Positions 38,085-48,077 are shown, counted from the first letter of the stretch. The stretch: DNA of 64,000 bases from Acidobacteriota bacterium (GCA_029562975.1 JAKQTR010000041.1:124001-188000); one strand, 5' to 3'. Notes: generated by a model not told the origin, from the sequence alone. A program made the numbers and translations.

Positions 38085-39827
38085 ATGACGGGCTCGAGGC
38101 TCGCGATTGCCGCGGCGTGCCTCTGGACGCTCGCTTCACCTGCCGCCGCGCAGCGGACGCTCGTGATTCAGGAGTTCGCCGCCGCCATCGAAGTCGGAAC
38201 GGACGGCGCGCTCCGGGTCACCGAGACGATCCAGCCGCGCTTCACCGGCACGTGGAACGGCATCTTCCGGACCATTCCCGTCGAGTACCGCACGCCGCAG
38301 GGGTTCTCGTACGACCTCGACCTGAACATCGAGTCCGTCACCGGCGGGGACGGCTCCGCGCTGCGCTTCGAATCGAGCCGCGAGCGGCACTACCGGAAGC
38401 TCAAGATCTGGGTGCCTGGCGCGCAGGACGCCGTGAAGACCGTCGTCATCACGTACCGCGTGCGTCACGGCCTCAAGTTCTTCGAGGAGCACGACGAGCT
38501 GTACTGGAACGTGACGGGCGACGAATGGGAGGTCCCCATCGAGCGCGCCCGCGCCGTCGTCTACCTGCCGGCGGGCGTGACGGGCCTCCGTGCGTACGCG
38601 TTCACCGGCGGCTACGGATCGCAGGAGGCCGCCGCGCGGACGACGATCGTCGGCACGAACATCACCGTCGAGACGACCCGCGTCCTGAACTTCCGGGAGG
38701 GCGTCACGGTCGCCGTCGCGTGGAACCCAGGCGTGGTTGCGCGGCCGACCAACGCGGAGAAGGCCGCGGGCTTCGCGTTCGCGAATCTCCCACTGCTCAT
38801 TCCGGTCGGCGTGTTCGGCCTGATGTTCGGTGTGTGGAAGCGCTTCGGCAGGGACCCGAAAACGCTGCCGGTCACGGTGCAGTACGGGCCGCCGGGCGGC
38901 ATGACGCCCGCCGAGGCGGGGACGCTCGTCGACAACCGCCCCGACATGCGGGACATCACCGCGTCGATTGTCGATCTGGCGGTGCGGGGCTTCCTCCGGA
39001 TCGAGGAGACAACGGAGCCGCGCTTCCTGGGGTTCGGCAAGCGGACCGGCTACCTGCTCAAGCTGCTCAAGCCGTCAACCGGCTGGAAGGGCCTCCGGCC
39101 GCACGAGGAGAAGCTGCTGCACGCGCTTTTCCTCCGGACCGAGAGGCCGGACTCGAGCCAGCCCGATGCCTCCGGCGTCGTCGACGAAGTCGCGATCTCG
39201 GATCTCGAGGACAGGTTCTACACGAACCTGCCGGAGATCCGCGAGCGCATCTTCAGCCAGCTCATCGATCGCGGGTACTACCGGAGGCGCCCCGACAAGG
39301 CCAGAGTGCCGTTCATCATCGGCGGATTCGCCACCCTGCTGGCGGGCGGCTGGGTCTGCGCGGCCCTCGGCGCCGGCACGGCCGGCTGGCTGGCCACGGT
39401 GGCGTCGGCCGTCATCATCTTCGCCTTCGGCCTCGTCATGCCGGCGAGGACCGTCAGGGGCGCCCGGGCCCGCGAGGGCGTGCTGGGATTCGAGGAGTTC
39501 CTCAAGCGCGTCGACGCCGACAAGTTCGAGCGTGTGGCGCGCACGCCGGACATGTTCGAGCGGTTCCTGCCGTACGCGATGGCCCTCGGCGTCGAGCGCA
39601 ACTGGGCCAGGGCGTTCGAGGGCATCTACACGAGCCAGCCGGACTGGTACGTGGGCGGGACGCCCGGCGTGTTCGGCACGCGGATGTTCGCCTCGTCGCT
39701 GGCGAATCTGTCGAGCACGGCGGGTTCCGCCATGGCGTCCTCGCCGAGGAGCTCGGGCGGGTCCGGTACTGGAGGGGGCGGCTTCTCGGGCGGCGGCTTC
39801 GGCGGCGGAGGAGGGGGAGGCTTCTGA
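38085..39827 (+). CDS. DUF2207 membrane protein (YciQ-like)
   Basis: The 580-residue protein has a signal peptide (1-22), a periplasmic beta-rich N-domain (TEIQPRFTGTWNGIFRTIP-like core) and a membrane segment near 227-247. A cytosolic helical region carries EAGTLVDNRPDMRDI; further hydrophobic segments lie near 407-452, and the last 30 residues are Gly/Ser rich (GGGFSGGGFGGGGGGGF). This is the DUF2207 layout. It is cotranscribed with lemA and its stop overlaps the M28 peptidase start by one base (TGATG). Function in the family is not established. Confidence 0.88.
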   Translation: MTGSRLAIAAACLWTLASPAAAQRTLVIQEFAAAIEVGTDGALRVTETIQPRFTGTWNGIFRTIPVEYRTPQGFSYDLDLNIESVTGGDGSALRFESSRERHYRKLKIWVPGAQDAVKTVVITYRVRHGLKFFEEHDELYWNVTGDEWEVPIERARAVVYLPAGVTGLRAYAFTGGYGSQEAAARTTIVGTNITVETTRVLNFREGVTVAVAWNPGVVARPTNAEKAAGFAFANLPLLIPVGVFGLMFGVWKRFGRDPKTLPVTVQYGPPGGMTPAEAGTLVDNRPDMRDITASIVDLAVRGFLRIEETTEPRFLGFGKRTGYLLKLLKPSTGWKGLRPHEEKLLHALFLRTERPDSSQPDASGVVDEVAISDLEDRFYTNLPEIRERIFSQLIDRGYYRRRPDKARVPFIIGGFATLLAGGWVCAALGAGTAGWLATVASAVIIFAFGLVMPARTVRGARAREGVLGFEEFLKRVDADKFERVARTPDMFERFLPYAMALGVERNWARAFEGIYTSQPDWYVGGTPGVFGTRMFASSLANLSSTAGSAMASSPRSSGGSGTGGGGFSGGGFGGGGGGGF

Positions 39828-41659
39828 TGCGCACGGGGCGGTTGGCGGGCGCGGCGGCCGCCGCGCTGGCGGCGGCAATCAGCCTGCAGGCAGGGCACGG
39901 ACAGGCGCCAGACCAGTACGGCGCAGCCACGCCGGCCGATCTGTCCTCGCTGGCGCCGGCCTCGGCAGCGCGGAGCCTCGACGAACTCGCGGCCCGCTTC
40001 GACCAGCGCGCCGCGATCGACCTGGTCCGGTTCATGGACGGCTACTGGCGCGAGGCGGCCAACGCCGGCTTCAACGCAACCCTCGACCGCATCAAGGCTC
40101 GCCTCGAGGCCTCGGGCTTCGCTCCGGCCGACACGGCGCCCGCGGGTGCGCCCACCGTGCGCGTGGAGTCGTTCGGCCGGGCGAACGGCTGGAATCATAC
40201 GGTCGGCACGCTCGCGCTGGCTGCCGAAGGCGAGCGTCCGGAGGAGATCCTGCTGTCGCGTGAGCGCCACCGCGTCGCGCTCTGCATCAACTCGTTTTCC
40301 ACTCCGCCAGGCGGCATCGTCGCACCCGTGGTCGATGTCGGCGAGGGGGCGTCCGACGCGGACTACGAGGGTCGGGACGTCCGCGGGGCCGTCGTGCTCG
40401 GGGATTCGGGCGCGTTCCGGCTCTGGCAGGCGGCTGTCGTCCGGCGCGGCGCGATCGGCATCGTCTCGACGGCGCTCGACGGCTACATCGAACCGGGCCC
40501 CTCAGCCGCCGATCGCGCGAAGCCGCGCCGCGAGTGGGACGTGCTCCAGTGGGGCAGCGTGCCCTACGACGAGACCCGGCGGGGGTTCGGGTTCAAAGCC
40601 ACGCCGCGGGCGGCCGCCCTCATCCGGGAGCGCCTGAAGGCCGGCCCGGCGCGGGTCCGCGTTGAGGTCGCCTCGACGTTCACGCCGGGGCCAATCCGGA
40701 CGCTCGTCGCCGAGATCCCCGGCGCCATCGCCCCACAGGAGCGCGTGGTGATGGTGGCGCACGTCCAGGAACCGGGAGCGAACGACAACGCCAGCGGGTG
40801 CGCCTCGCTGCAGGAACTCGCCCGGGCCATCGCCGCCGGGATGCGCCAGCGGACGATCGCCGCGCCCGGCCGCACGCTGACGTTCCTCTGGGGCGACGAG
40901 ATCCGCGCGAGCCGGCAGTGGATCGTCGATCACCCCGTCGAGGCGAAGCAGGTCCGGTACATGATCTCGCTCGACATGACCGGTGAAGACGTGACGAAGA
41001 CCGGCGGGTCGTTCCTCATCGAGAAGGCGCCGGATCCTGCAGCGGTCTGGGACCGTCCGTCCGATCCGCACACCGACTGGGGAGGCGGCCACGTCAAGGC
41101 CGGCTCGCTGCGGGGCACGCTGCTCAACGACCTGTTCCTGGCCATCTGCCAGGTCCGGGCGCAACGCACCGGCTGGGTGGTCCGGACGAATCCCTATGAG
41201 GGAGGCAGCGACCACACGCCGTTTGTCGCCTCCGGCGTACCCGCGCTGCTGGCCTGGCACTTCCCCGATCGCTTCTATCACACGAACCTGGATCGGCCCG
41301 AGATGACCAGCCCGTCCGAGATGGAGCACGTCGCCGTGAGCGCCGGCGCCGCGGCGTTGCTGCTCGCGGGCGCCTCGGCCACGGAGGCGCGGCAGGTGGT
41401 CGCGCTCCTCGAGCATGCGGCGCGCGAGCGGCTGGCGCTCGAGCGGCGGCAGGGCGCGGCGCTGGTTCGGGCCGCACCCGACCGGGCCGCGGCAGAAGCC
41501 ACGGAAGCCGAGGTGATGGCCGCTTGGCTGACCTGGTACGCCGAGGCGGTGCGCAGCGTCGCGGATCTCCCTCCCGGTGGCGCGGACGCCGCGCTGGCGC
41601 GCCGGATAGACGAGGCCGTCACGCGCCTGGGCGGCCGCGGCGCGTCGAAGCCCGGATAG
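39827..41659 (+). CDS. Exported M28-family zinc aminopeptidase
   Basis: The 610-residue protein has a signal peptide (1-25). Candidate zinc and active-site residues are H312 and D320 in AHVQEPGANDNASG, D357/E358 in LWGDE, the Asp of SLDMTGED, and the His of GGSDHTPF. This is the M28 pattern of bacterial aminopeptidases. A protease-associated-like domain is probable between about 130 and 250. It should remove N-terminal residues from peptides in the periplasm. The start is the ATG of TGATG, overlapping the DUF2207 stop, so translation is coupled. Confidence 0.87.
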   Translation: MRTGRLAGAAAAALAAAISLQAGHGQAPDQYGAATPADLSSLAPASAARSLDELAARFDQRAAIDLVRFMDGYWREAANAGFNATLDRIKARLEASGFAPADTAPAGAPTVRVESFGRANGWNHTVGTLALAAEGERPEEILLSRERHRVALCINSFSTPPGGIVAPVVDVGEGASDADYEGRDVRGAVVLGDSGAFRLWQAAVVRRGAIGIVSTALDGYIEPGPSAADRAKPRREWDVLQWGSVPYDETRRGFGFKATPRAAALIRERLKAGPARVRVEVASTFTPGPIRTLVAEIPGAIAPQERVVMVAHVQEPGANDNASGCASLQELARAIAAGMRQRTIAAPGRTLTFLWGDEIRASRQWIVDHPVEAKQVRYMISLDMTGEDVTKTGGSFLIEKAPDPAAVWDRPSDPHTDWGGGHVKAGSLRGTLLNDLFLAICQVRAQRTGWVVRTNPYEGGSDHTPFVASGVPALLAWHFPDRFYHTNLDRPEMTSPSEMEHVAVSAGAAALLLAGASATEARQVVALLEHAARERLALERRQGAALVRAAPDRAAAEATEAEVMAAWLTWYAEAVRSVADLPPGGADAALARRIDEAVTRLGGRGASKPG

Positions 41660-42044
41660 CCCCGAGCGGCGCCCCTCGGCCCGCGGATCCCTGTCCTCCT
41701 GCACCGACGACCGCTGCCGACGCGGCGGTTCACCGTCAGGGGCCTCCTCGGCGGCGGTCATCATGCGCCGCCAGACCGCCGCGCGGCTCGATGCCGCCAT
41801 CAGCGTGCTGATGCTCGCGGTGACGGCGGGCGCCGCCGTCGTGATTGGTGCGGTGTCCGGGTGGCACCCTGCGCGGGCGGCCGCCCGCCTGCCGTCGGCG
41901 GACGTGACGCGACGCGAGGAAGGGCGCGGGCAGCGGGCTTCGAGGAGCAGGCGACTGGCGCCGATCGGGCCGCGGCGCCTGTTGCGAGGCAGTCTTGAGG
42001 CCGGGCATCGACCGGGGGGCGCCGAGCGAGCCGGCGCCCGGGCC
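41660..42044. other. About 385 bases without a confident gene; possible gene remnant
   Basis: Between the M28 stop and the convergent speA stop. An ATG at 41763 opens a short plus-strand frame whose first 40 residues look like a membrane-anchored N-terminus (AAISVLMLAVTAGAAVVIG). It then becomes Arg-rich noise and runs antisense into speA. It could be the 5' remnant of a redoxin-like gene, but support is weak. Confidence 0.3.
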
Positions 42045-43988
42045 CTACTCGAGGTAGGTGTAGCCCCCCAGCCCGCTTTCGTAGAACCTGAGCAGGCGGC
42101 CCGACTCCTCGAACGACATGCGGCCTTCGCGCACCGCCGCCTCGGCGTCCGCGCGCAGCTTGGCCTCGAGCGCGTTGGTGTCGAAATCCACGTACTGCAG
42201 GACCTCGCGCACCGTGTCGCCCTTGATGACCGCGTCGAGCACGACGCCGCCCTTCTCGTCCAGGCTGACGTGCACAGCGTGGGTGTCGCCGAAGAGGTTG
42301 TGCATGTCGCCGAGGATTTCCTGGTAGGCGCCGATGAGGAAGATCCCGAGGTAGTAGGGCTCGCCGTTGGCGGGATGGAGGGGCAGCGTGCGCTTGACGT
42401 CGCGGCGGTCGATGAACTGGTCGATCTTGCCGTCCGAGTCGCACGTGATGTCGCCGAGGATGGCGTGGTTCGTCGGCGGCGTGTCCAGGCGGTGAATCGG
42501 CATCACCGGGAAGAGCTGCTTGATGGCCCAGCTGTCCGGCGCCGACTGGAACAGCGAGAAGTTGCAGAAGTACGTGTCCGCCAGCATCTCGTCGAGGCTC
42601 TGCAGGTCCTCCGGGATCTCGTCGACCTGCTGGATCAGGCGCTGGAGCCGCGCGCAGATGGCCCAGTACAGCGTCTCGGCCTCGCACCGCTGATCGAGCG
42701 GCAGGTAGCCCGCGTTGAACAGGTTGGTCGCCATGTCGAGCGCCTGCTGCGCGTCGTGGTAGCTCTCGAGGGCGTTCCGGATCGACACGCTCTGATAGGT
42801 CTCGCGCAGGTCGATGAGCGGCTGCTCCTGCTCGTCATGCGGGCTGACGGCCCGGATCTCCTGCTCGCGGAAGCCGGTGACTCCGAGGACGTTGAAAACG
42901 AGGACGCTGTGGTAGGCCGCGATCGCGCGCCCGCTCTCCGACACGATCGTCGGGTGCTTCACGCCGGCATCGTCGCACACCGTCTGCACGTGATAGACGA
43001 CGTCGGCGGCGTACTCCTCGAGCGTGTAGTTCACGCTCGACTCGAAGTTGGTCCGGGAGCCGTCGTAGTCCACGCCGAGGCCGCCGCCGATGTCGAGGTA
43101 CTCCAGGCCCGCGCCCGCCTTCGCCAGCTCGACGTAGATCCGGGCGGCCTCGTTGACCGCCGCCTTCACCACGCGGATGTTCGGGATCTGGCTGCCGAGG
43201 TGGAAGTGCAGGAGCTTGAAGCAGTCCTGCATGCCCAGGGCCTTCAGCTCCTCGAGCCCCTTGAGCACCTCCGACACCGTCAGGCCGAACTTGGAGCGGT
43301 ACCCGCCCGAGGACTGCCACTTCCCGCTGCCGCGCGCCGCGAGCTTGACGCGCATCCCGATGGTCGGCCGGACGCCCACCTGCCGCGCGCACTCCAGGAT
43401 CAGCCCCAGCTCGCTGTACTTCTCGACGACGGGCAGCACCGTGCGGCCCACCTTCTGCGCGAGCATCGCGGTCTCGATGAACTCGGCGTCCTTGAAGCCG
43501 TTGCAGACGATGGGCGTCTCGTTCGACGCGAGGGCGACCACCGCCAGCATCTCCGGCTTGGACCCGGCCTCGAGGCCGAACCCGAACGGCCGGCCGAAGT
43601 TGACGATCTCCTCGACGACGCGGCGCTGCTGGTTGACCTTGACGGGGTAGACGCAGACGTAGCGGCCCTGGTAGCCGTTCTGCGTGATCGCCGTCTGGAA
43701 GGCGTCGTGCAGATCCTGGACGCGGTGCCGGAGGATGTCGCTGAACCGGATCAGCACCGGGATGTCGATGCCGCGCAGCACGAGATTCTCGGTCAGCGCC
43801 TTCAAGTCGATGTACTTGTCCGGCTCCTTCGTCGGGTGCACGTGCAGGTTGCCGCTCGGCCCGATCGAGAAGTAGCCCTGGCCCCAGCGGGCGATCTCGT
43901 ACAACTCGGACGCCTCGGCGATGCTCCACGGGTCGCCGAGGCGCCACCCCCGGGTGATGCGGCTGGCTGCAATGCTCACGCGTTCCAT
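42045..43988 (-). CDS. speA: Biosynthetic arginine decarboxylase
   Basis: The 647-residue PLP enzyme has the family hallmarks: the pyridoxal lysine K117 in YPVKVNQQ, HFHLGSQIPNI, LDIGGGLGVDYDGS and VSESGRA, in the order of SpeA. It converts arginine to agmatine for polyamine synthesis. Length fits SpeA (630-660). I chose the ATG giving MERVSIAASRIT; longer in-frame starts upstream run through a non-conserved region. It is divergent from ltaE, with a 258-bp intergenic region that has a TACAAT hexamer pointing toward ltaE. Confidence 0.93.
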   Translation of the reverse strand: MERVSIAASRITRGWRLGDPWSIAEASELYEIARWGQGYFSIGPSGNLHVHPTKEPDKYIDLKALTENLVLRGIDIPVLIRFSDILRHRVQDLHDAFQTAITQNGYQGRYVCVYPVKVNQQRRVVEEIVNFGRPFGFGLEAGSKPEMLAVVALASNETPIVCNGFKDAEFIETAMLAQKVGRTVLPVVEKYSELGLILECARQVGVRPTIGMRVKLAARGSGKWQSSGGYRSKFGLTVSEVLKGLEELKALGMQDCFKLLHFHLGSQIPNIRVVKAAVNEAARIYVELAKAGAGLEYLDIGGGLGVDYDGSRTNFESSVNYTLEEYAADVVYHVQTVCDDAGVKHPTIVSESGRAIAAYHSVLVFNVLGVTGFREQEIRAVSPHDEQEQPLIDLRETYQSVSIRNALESYHDAQQALDMATNLFNAGYLPLDQRCEAETLYWAICARLQRLIQQVDEIPEDLQSLDEMLADTYFCNFSLFQSAPDSWAIKQLFPVMPIHRLDTPPTNHAILGDITCDSDGKIDQFIDRRDVKRTLPLHPANGEPYYLGIFLIGAYQEILGDMHNLFGDTHAVHVSLDEKGGVVLDAVIKGDTVREVLQYVDFDTNALEAKLRADAEAAVREGRMSFEESGRLLRFYESGLGGYTYLE

Positions 43989-44246
43989 AATACAGAAGTT
44001 CAGCCGGGCGCCGCGGAGGTTTTCGGGGCGGGCGTACAATGGCGTCCGCGGGCCGCGGCGCCGGCGCCGACGCCAAGACGGCGTGAGGGCCCAGGGGGCC
44101 ACGAGACCGAGGGGCGCTTCGGGCGCAGGTGCGGCCAGGCGGAGACCGGCGCGGCAGGCCCGGCGGGCGCGGCCCGAAGGCCCAGGAACCCCAGCGAAAT
44201 GGAAAGGCCGTGCCGCCGGGTCACGGCACGAGGCGAAAGGCGGACG

Positions 44247-45317
44247 ATGGCGCTGATCGATCTGCGCAGCGACACGTTGTCGAAGCCGACGCCCGACATG
44301 CTGCAGAGCATGGCGGCCGCGACGCTCGGAGACGACTCCCGTGACGGCGATCCGACGGTGCGCGAACTCGAAGCCGAGGCGGCGCAGCTGCTCGGCAAAG
44401 ACGCGGCGCTGCTCACCGTGAGCGGGACGATGTCCAACACCGTCGCACTGCGGACCCACGCCGAACCGGGAGGCGCTGCCGTCGTCGAGGAGTCCGCCCA
44501 CGTCTACGGGATGGAGCACGGCTCGATCGCGTCGGCGTGCGGGCTGCTCGCCATGCCGATCCGGGGACATCGGGGCGCCCCGGACCTCGATGCCGTTCGG
44601 TGGGCGATCCGGAGGGCCAGGACGTTGTTCCCGGCCTCAGGCCTCGTATGCCTCGAGAACACCCACAACGCCGCCGGCGGCGCGGTCCTGACGCCTGCGC
44701 AGATCGACGGTGTGGCCGAGGCCGCACACCAGGGCGGCTTCGCCGTTCACCTCGACGGCGCGCGCCTCTTCAACGCGGCGGTTGCGCTCGGCGTGGACGC
44801 GCGCGAGCTGACGCGGTCGGTGGATTCGGTCTCGGTCTGCCTGTCGAAGGGGTTATCGGCGCCGATTGGATCCCTGCTGGCCGGGCCGAAGGCGTTCATC
44901 GAGCGCGCGAACCGCGTGCGGCGGGCCTTCGGCGGCGCGATGCGGCAGGCGGGCATCCTCGCCGCGCCAGGACTCGTGGCGCTCCGCACGATGATCCCGC
45001 GTCTCGCGGAGGATCACGACAACGCCCGGAGGTTCGCTCGGGCGGTGGCCGGCGTTCCAGGGCTCTCGGTGGATCTCTCCGCTGTCCAGAGCAACATCGT
45101 CCATGTGGACGTCGGCGGCCTCGGCATCGAGGCGGCGGCGTTTGCGGCGCACCTGCGCGAGTGGGGCGTCCGGGGACTGCCGGGGATGGGCTCCAGCATG
45201 CGCTTCGTCACGTACCGCGGCATCACCCGGGCCGATGTCGAGGAGGCGGCCCGCGTCGCGGCCGCCCTTGTCGAGGCGAGGCCGTGGGCGGCTCGCGGGA
45301 GCGTCGAGAGAGGATGA
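44247..45317 (+). CDS. ltaE: Low-specificity L-threonine aldolase
   Basis: The 356-residue fold-type I PLP enzyme has the N-terminal DLRSDTLSKPT motif. GDDSRDGDPTVRELE and ENTHNAAGGAVL follow, with the pyridoxal lysine K201 in CLSKGLSAPIG. It splits L-threonine or L-allo-threonine into glycine and acetaldehyde. The start ATG lies after AAAGGCGG. Its stop overlaps the next gene (ATGA), so the HAD gene is translationally coupled. Confidence 0.92.
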   Translation: MALIDLRSDTLSKPTPDMLQSMAAATLGDDSRDGDPTVRELEAEAAQLLGKDAALLTVSGTMSNTVALRTHAEPGGAAVVEESAHVYGMEHGSIASACGLLAMPIRGHRGAPDLDAVRWAIRRARTLFPASGLVCLENTHNAAGGAVLTPAQIDGVAEAAHQGGFAVHLDGARLFNAAVALGVDARELTRSVDSVSVCLSKGLSAPIGSLLAGPKAFIERANRVRRAFGGAMRQAGILAAPGLVALRTMIPRLAEDHDNARRFARAVAGVPGLSVDLSAVQSNIVHVDVGGLGIEAAAFAAHLREWGVRGLPGMGSSMRFVTYRGITRADVEEAARVAAALVEARPWAARGSVERG

Positions 45318-46134
45318 CGGCCATGTCCACGGCCAGGCCGGCGATGCTTTTCGACCTCGACGACACGCTCTTCGACCACAGCGGCTGCGCGCGCGATGCG
45401 CTTGGCGTCCTTCGCGAGCGCTATCCCGCCCTCCCGGCCCCGGCGCCTGCTGTCATGGCGCGGGAGTACCAACGGGTGCTGGAGAAACAGCACCTCCGTG
45501 TCCCGGCCGGTGAGCTCGGCATCGACGAAGCGCATGTCCGGCGTTTCGAGCGGCTGTGTGCCCGAGCCGGGATCCCCGTCGCCGCCGACACGGCGCAAGA
45601 GGCCGCTGCCGCCTGCAGGACGGCCGACCTCGCAGCCTGCCTCGGGGCGTGCCGGCAGGCGGACGGGGCGAAGGATCGGCTGGCGGCCTTCGAGGAGATC
45701 TGCGCCACCGGCGTCGTCACCAACACCCCAGCCACGGAGCAGCGCCGGAAGCTGGCCGTCTGCGGTTTCGACGCGTTCCTCGACGCCGTGGTGATCGCCG
45801 AAGAGACGGGCCGCGCGAAGCCGGACCCCGCATCTTCGAGACCGCGCTGGAGCGCCTCGGCTGCTGCATGGAAGAGGCCGTGATGATCGGGAACGCCCGA
45901 GGCACGGACATCCCAGGCGCGCACGCCGCTTGTACCCGGCCTGTCTGGGTCAATCCTTCGGGCGCGTCCTCATCTGATGAGACGGTCGCCGAGATTCGGT
46001 CGCGCCGCCCGACGGAACTCGTGGTGTCCGTCGTCGTCGAGGAATTGCAGGTGCAGCCTCCGGAGTCCCGAGGCCCGAGTTCCAAACCCCCGAACCCCGA
46101 ATCCCGGGTTCCAAACCCCGAATCCCGAGTCTGA
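45314..46134 (+). CDS. HAD-family hydrolase, frameshifted
   Basis: The N-part (from 45314) has FDLDDTLFDHSG (nucleophile Asp motif) and a helical cap, then VVTNTP and the KPDP segment. After KPDP the frame breaks: at the four-C run 45826-45829 one more C would continue as RIFETALERLG...MIGNARGTDIPGA, which is the last HAD motif and lies in the next frame. Read across the shift the protein is about 270 residues, normal for a HAD phosphatase. Its last 24 residues, with PESRV repeats, come from a low-complexity patch, and the stop follows that patch. ATGA overlap with ltaE. A sequencing error is as likely as a real lesion. Confidence 0.75.
46062..46131. repeat. CCCGAGTC/CCCGAATC low-complexity patch
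   Basis: Tandem imperfect copies of CCCGAATCCCGGGTTCCAAA. It is translated as the C-terminal tail of the HAD gene when that gene is read across its frameshift. Related to 18727-18765. Confidence 0.65.
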
Positions 46135-46137
46135 GCG

Positions 46138-46593
46138 ATGCGCATTTACCTAGCCTGCACCGTTCGCGGCGACCGTGGCGCCATCGATGCCGCCCGCCAC
46201 ATTCACGCCTGTCTCGTCGGTCTCGGCCACGAGGTGCTCACCGGGCACCTGCTGCGAGACGACGTCGCCGCCGCCGAGGACGAGGTTGGCGACGCCGCCG
46301 TGTTCGCGCGCGACATGGCCTGGCTCGAGTCGGCGGACGCCGTCGTCGCAGAAGCCTCCGGGTCGAGCTACGGCGTCGGGTTCGAAGTGGGCTACGCGCT
46401 GGGGAGGTCCGAACAGACCGGACAGCGTGTGTTGGTGCTGTACGACGCCTCGCGCCGCGGCCGGGTATCGCGGTTGATTGCCGGAATGAACGACCCCCGT
46501 GCGCGCGTGCTGGCCTACGAGTCCCCGTCGGACATCGACGCCTTCCTGGCTTCCAGTCTGTCGACGGCGAGCGTCTCCTCTTCAGTCGAATGA
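46138..46593 (+). CDS. Nucleoside 2-deoxyribosyltransferase-like / DNPH1-like hydrolase
   Basis: The 151-residue protein has the DNPH1/nucleoside deoxyribosyltransferase motifs: IYLACTVRGDR near the N-terminus, RDMAWLESADAVVAE and SSYGVGFEVGYAL with its catalytic Glu. DNPH1 removes the base from 2'-deoxynucleoside 5'-monophosphates, and this short length with the RDMAWL motif favours that activity over base exchange. Nucleotide sanitation is the likely role. It lies 3 nt after the HAD stop and is probably in the ltaE operon. Confidence 0.82.
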   Translation: MRIYLACTVRGDRGAIDAARHIHACLVGLGHEVLTGHLLRDDVAAAEDEVGDAAVFARDMAWLESADAVVAEASGSSYGVGFEVGYALGRSEQTGQRVLVLYDASRRGRVSRLIAGMNDPRARVLAYESPSDIDAFLASSLSTASVSSSVE

Positions 46594-46678
46594 CCACGGG
46601 GGGCAGGCCGCTCGGCCATCTGACCATGCACGGCTGCCGCCCCTGCCCAAGGGGCTGGAGAGGCGCGGCGCCGTGCGC

Positions 46679-47407
46679 CTAGTAGACGAGTTCGCCCGCC
46701 AGAAAGGCCCGGGTGCGGGCGTTGGTCGGCGACTCGAAGAACGCAGCGGTCGGCGCCGCCTCGACCATCTTCCCGTCGAGCAGCAGCAGCGTTTCGTGGG
46801 CCAGCCGGCGGGCCTCGTGCGTGTTGTGCGTGACCAGGACGATGGTGGTGCCGCGGGCCTGGACGTCGCGAATGAGCGCCTCGACCAGGGCGACATGCGC
46901 AGGGTCGAGATTGGCGGCGGGTTCGTCGAGCAGCAGGACGTCCGGTTCGACGGCCAGCGCTCTCGCGAGCGCCACGCGCTGGGTCTCGCCGCCTGAGAGC
47001 TTCCGGGCATCGGCACGGGCCAGAGGAGCCAGGCCGAGCCGCTCGAGCAAGGCATCCACCACGGGTTCCTCGGCCTTCCCGCGCAAGCGGAGACCGAACG
47101 TCACATTGTCGCGCACGCTGCGATCGAGCATCGCCGGCCGCTGGAAGACCGTCGTGATCCGGCGTGCGAGCGCGAGCGGCGCGGGATAGGGAAAAAGCTC
47201 GCCATCGACGCGGATCTCGCCCTCGGCCGGCCGCTCGAGGCCCTGCAGCAGGCGCAGGAGGGTGCTCTTGCCGGCGCCACTGGGCCCGACAACGCCGAGC
47301 GTCCGGCCCGCGGCAATCTCGAGGCGGTCAATCTCCAGCACCGTCCGGTCGCCGTAGCGGTGACGGATGCCTTGCAGGGCGTAGGCCGGTGTTGCGCCGG
47401 CCTTCAT
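46679..47407 (-). CDS. tupC: Tungstate ABC transporter ATP-binding protein
   Basis: The 242-residue ATPase has Walker A GPSGAGKST (K47), the ABC signature LSGGETQ, Walker B VLLLDEP with A/D-loop residues and the switch His in VTHNTHEA. It energises the permease encoded just upstream. The ATG overlaps the tupB stop (ATGA), which ties it to that gene. Assignment to tungstate rather than molybdate rests on tupA. Confidence 0.9.
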   Translation of the reverse strand: MKAGATPAYALQGIRHRYGDRTVLEIDRLEIAAGRTLGVVGPSGAGKSTLLRLLQGLERPAEGEIRVDGELFPYPAPLALARRITTVFQRPAMLDRSVRDNVTFGLRLRGKAEEPVVDALLERLGLAPLARADARKLSGGETQRVALARALAVEPDVLLLDEPAANLDPAHVALVEALIRDVQARGTTIVLVTHNTHEARRLAHETLLLLDGKMVEAAPTAAFFESPTNARTRAFLAGELVY

Positions 47408-48072
47408 CGCGCTCTCCCCTGGAGCTGCAGAAGGAAGGCGTTCGCCCCGAGCGCGAGCAGCAGGAGCACGGTCCCCAGCGCCATCGCGAGGCCGAAGTCG
47501 CCCTGGCGCGTCGACAGCACGATGGCCGTCGTAAGTACGCGCGTGTGGCCCTCGATGTTGCCGCCGACTAGCATCACCGCGCCGACTTCCGAAATGATGC
47601 CGCCAAACGCCGCCACAATGGCGGCCGTCAAGCCGATGCGCGCCTCCCGCAGCACGATCCAGCTCGACTGCCGTCGAGTGGCTCCGAGGGCGCGCACCTG
47701 CAGCCGCAGTTCGGGATCGACGCCCTCCACCGCGCTCATGGTGAGCGCCGCGACGAGCGGGAACGCGATGATGGTCTGCGCGAGGACCATGGCTGCCGGC
47801 GTGAAGAGCCACGCCAACGAGCCGAGCGCGCCGCTCCGCGAGAGGAGCATGTAGACCCAGAGGCCGACAACGACCGGCGGGAGCCCCATGCCCGTGTAGA
47901 GGATCAGGGTGACCAGGCGCTTGCCGGGGAAGCGCGCCAAGCCGACGGCCGCCCCGACGGGCACGCCGATGGCGGTCGCGATGACGAGCGCAAGGCCCGT
48001 GACGCGGAACGTCAGAAACACGATATTCAGGAGGGCGGGATCGCCGAGTGCGCGCAGGCTGTCGTCGATCAT
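47404..48072 (-). CDS. tupB: Tungstate ABC transporter permease
   Basis: The 222-residue protein has about six membrane segments. The EAA-loop type motif is seen in LRLQVRALGATRRQSSWIVLREA, where the ATPase docks; GGIISEVGAVMLVGGN is typical of TupB/ModB-related permeases. It translocates oxyanion in the TupABC system. It is separated from tupA by a 124-bp spacer carrying palindromic element C, so transcription from tupA may be reduced or stopped there. Confidence 0.88.
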   Translation of the reverse strand: MIDDSLRALGDPALLNIVFLTFRVTGLALVIATAIGVPVGAAVGLARFPGKRLVTLILYTGMGLPPVVVGLWVYMLLSRSGALGSLAWLFTPAAMVLAQTIIAFPLVAALTMSAVEGVDPELRLQVRALGATRRQSSWIVLREARIGLTAAIVAAFGGIISEVGAVMLVGGNIEGHTRVLTTAIVLSTRQGDFGLAMALGTVLLLLALGANAFLLQLQGRAR

Positions 48073-48077
48073 AGCTC

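Noticed and set aside
41763-42044. Plus-strand frame continuing through speA into ltaE
   Set aside because: Only its first 40 residues look protein-like; the rest is antisense to speA. ltaE starts at its own ATG.
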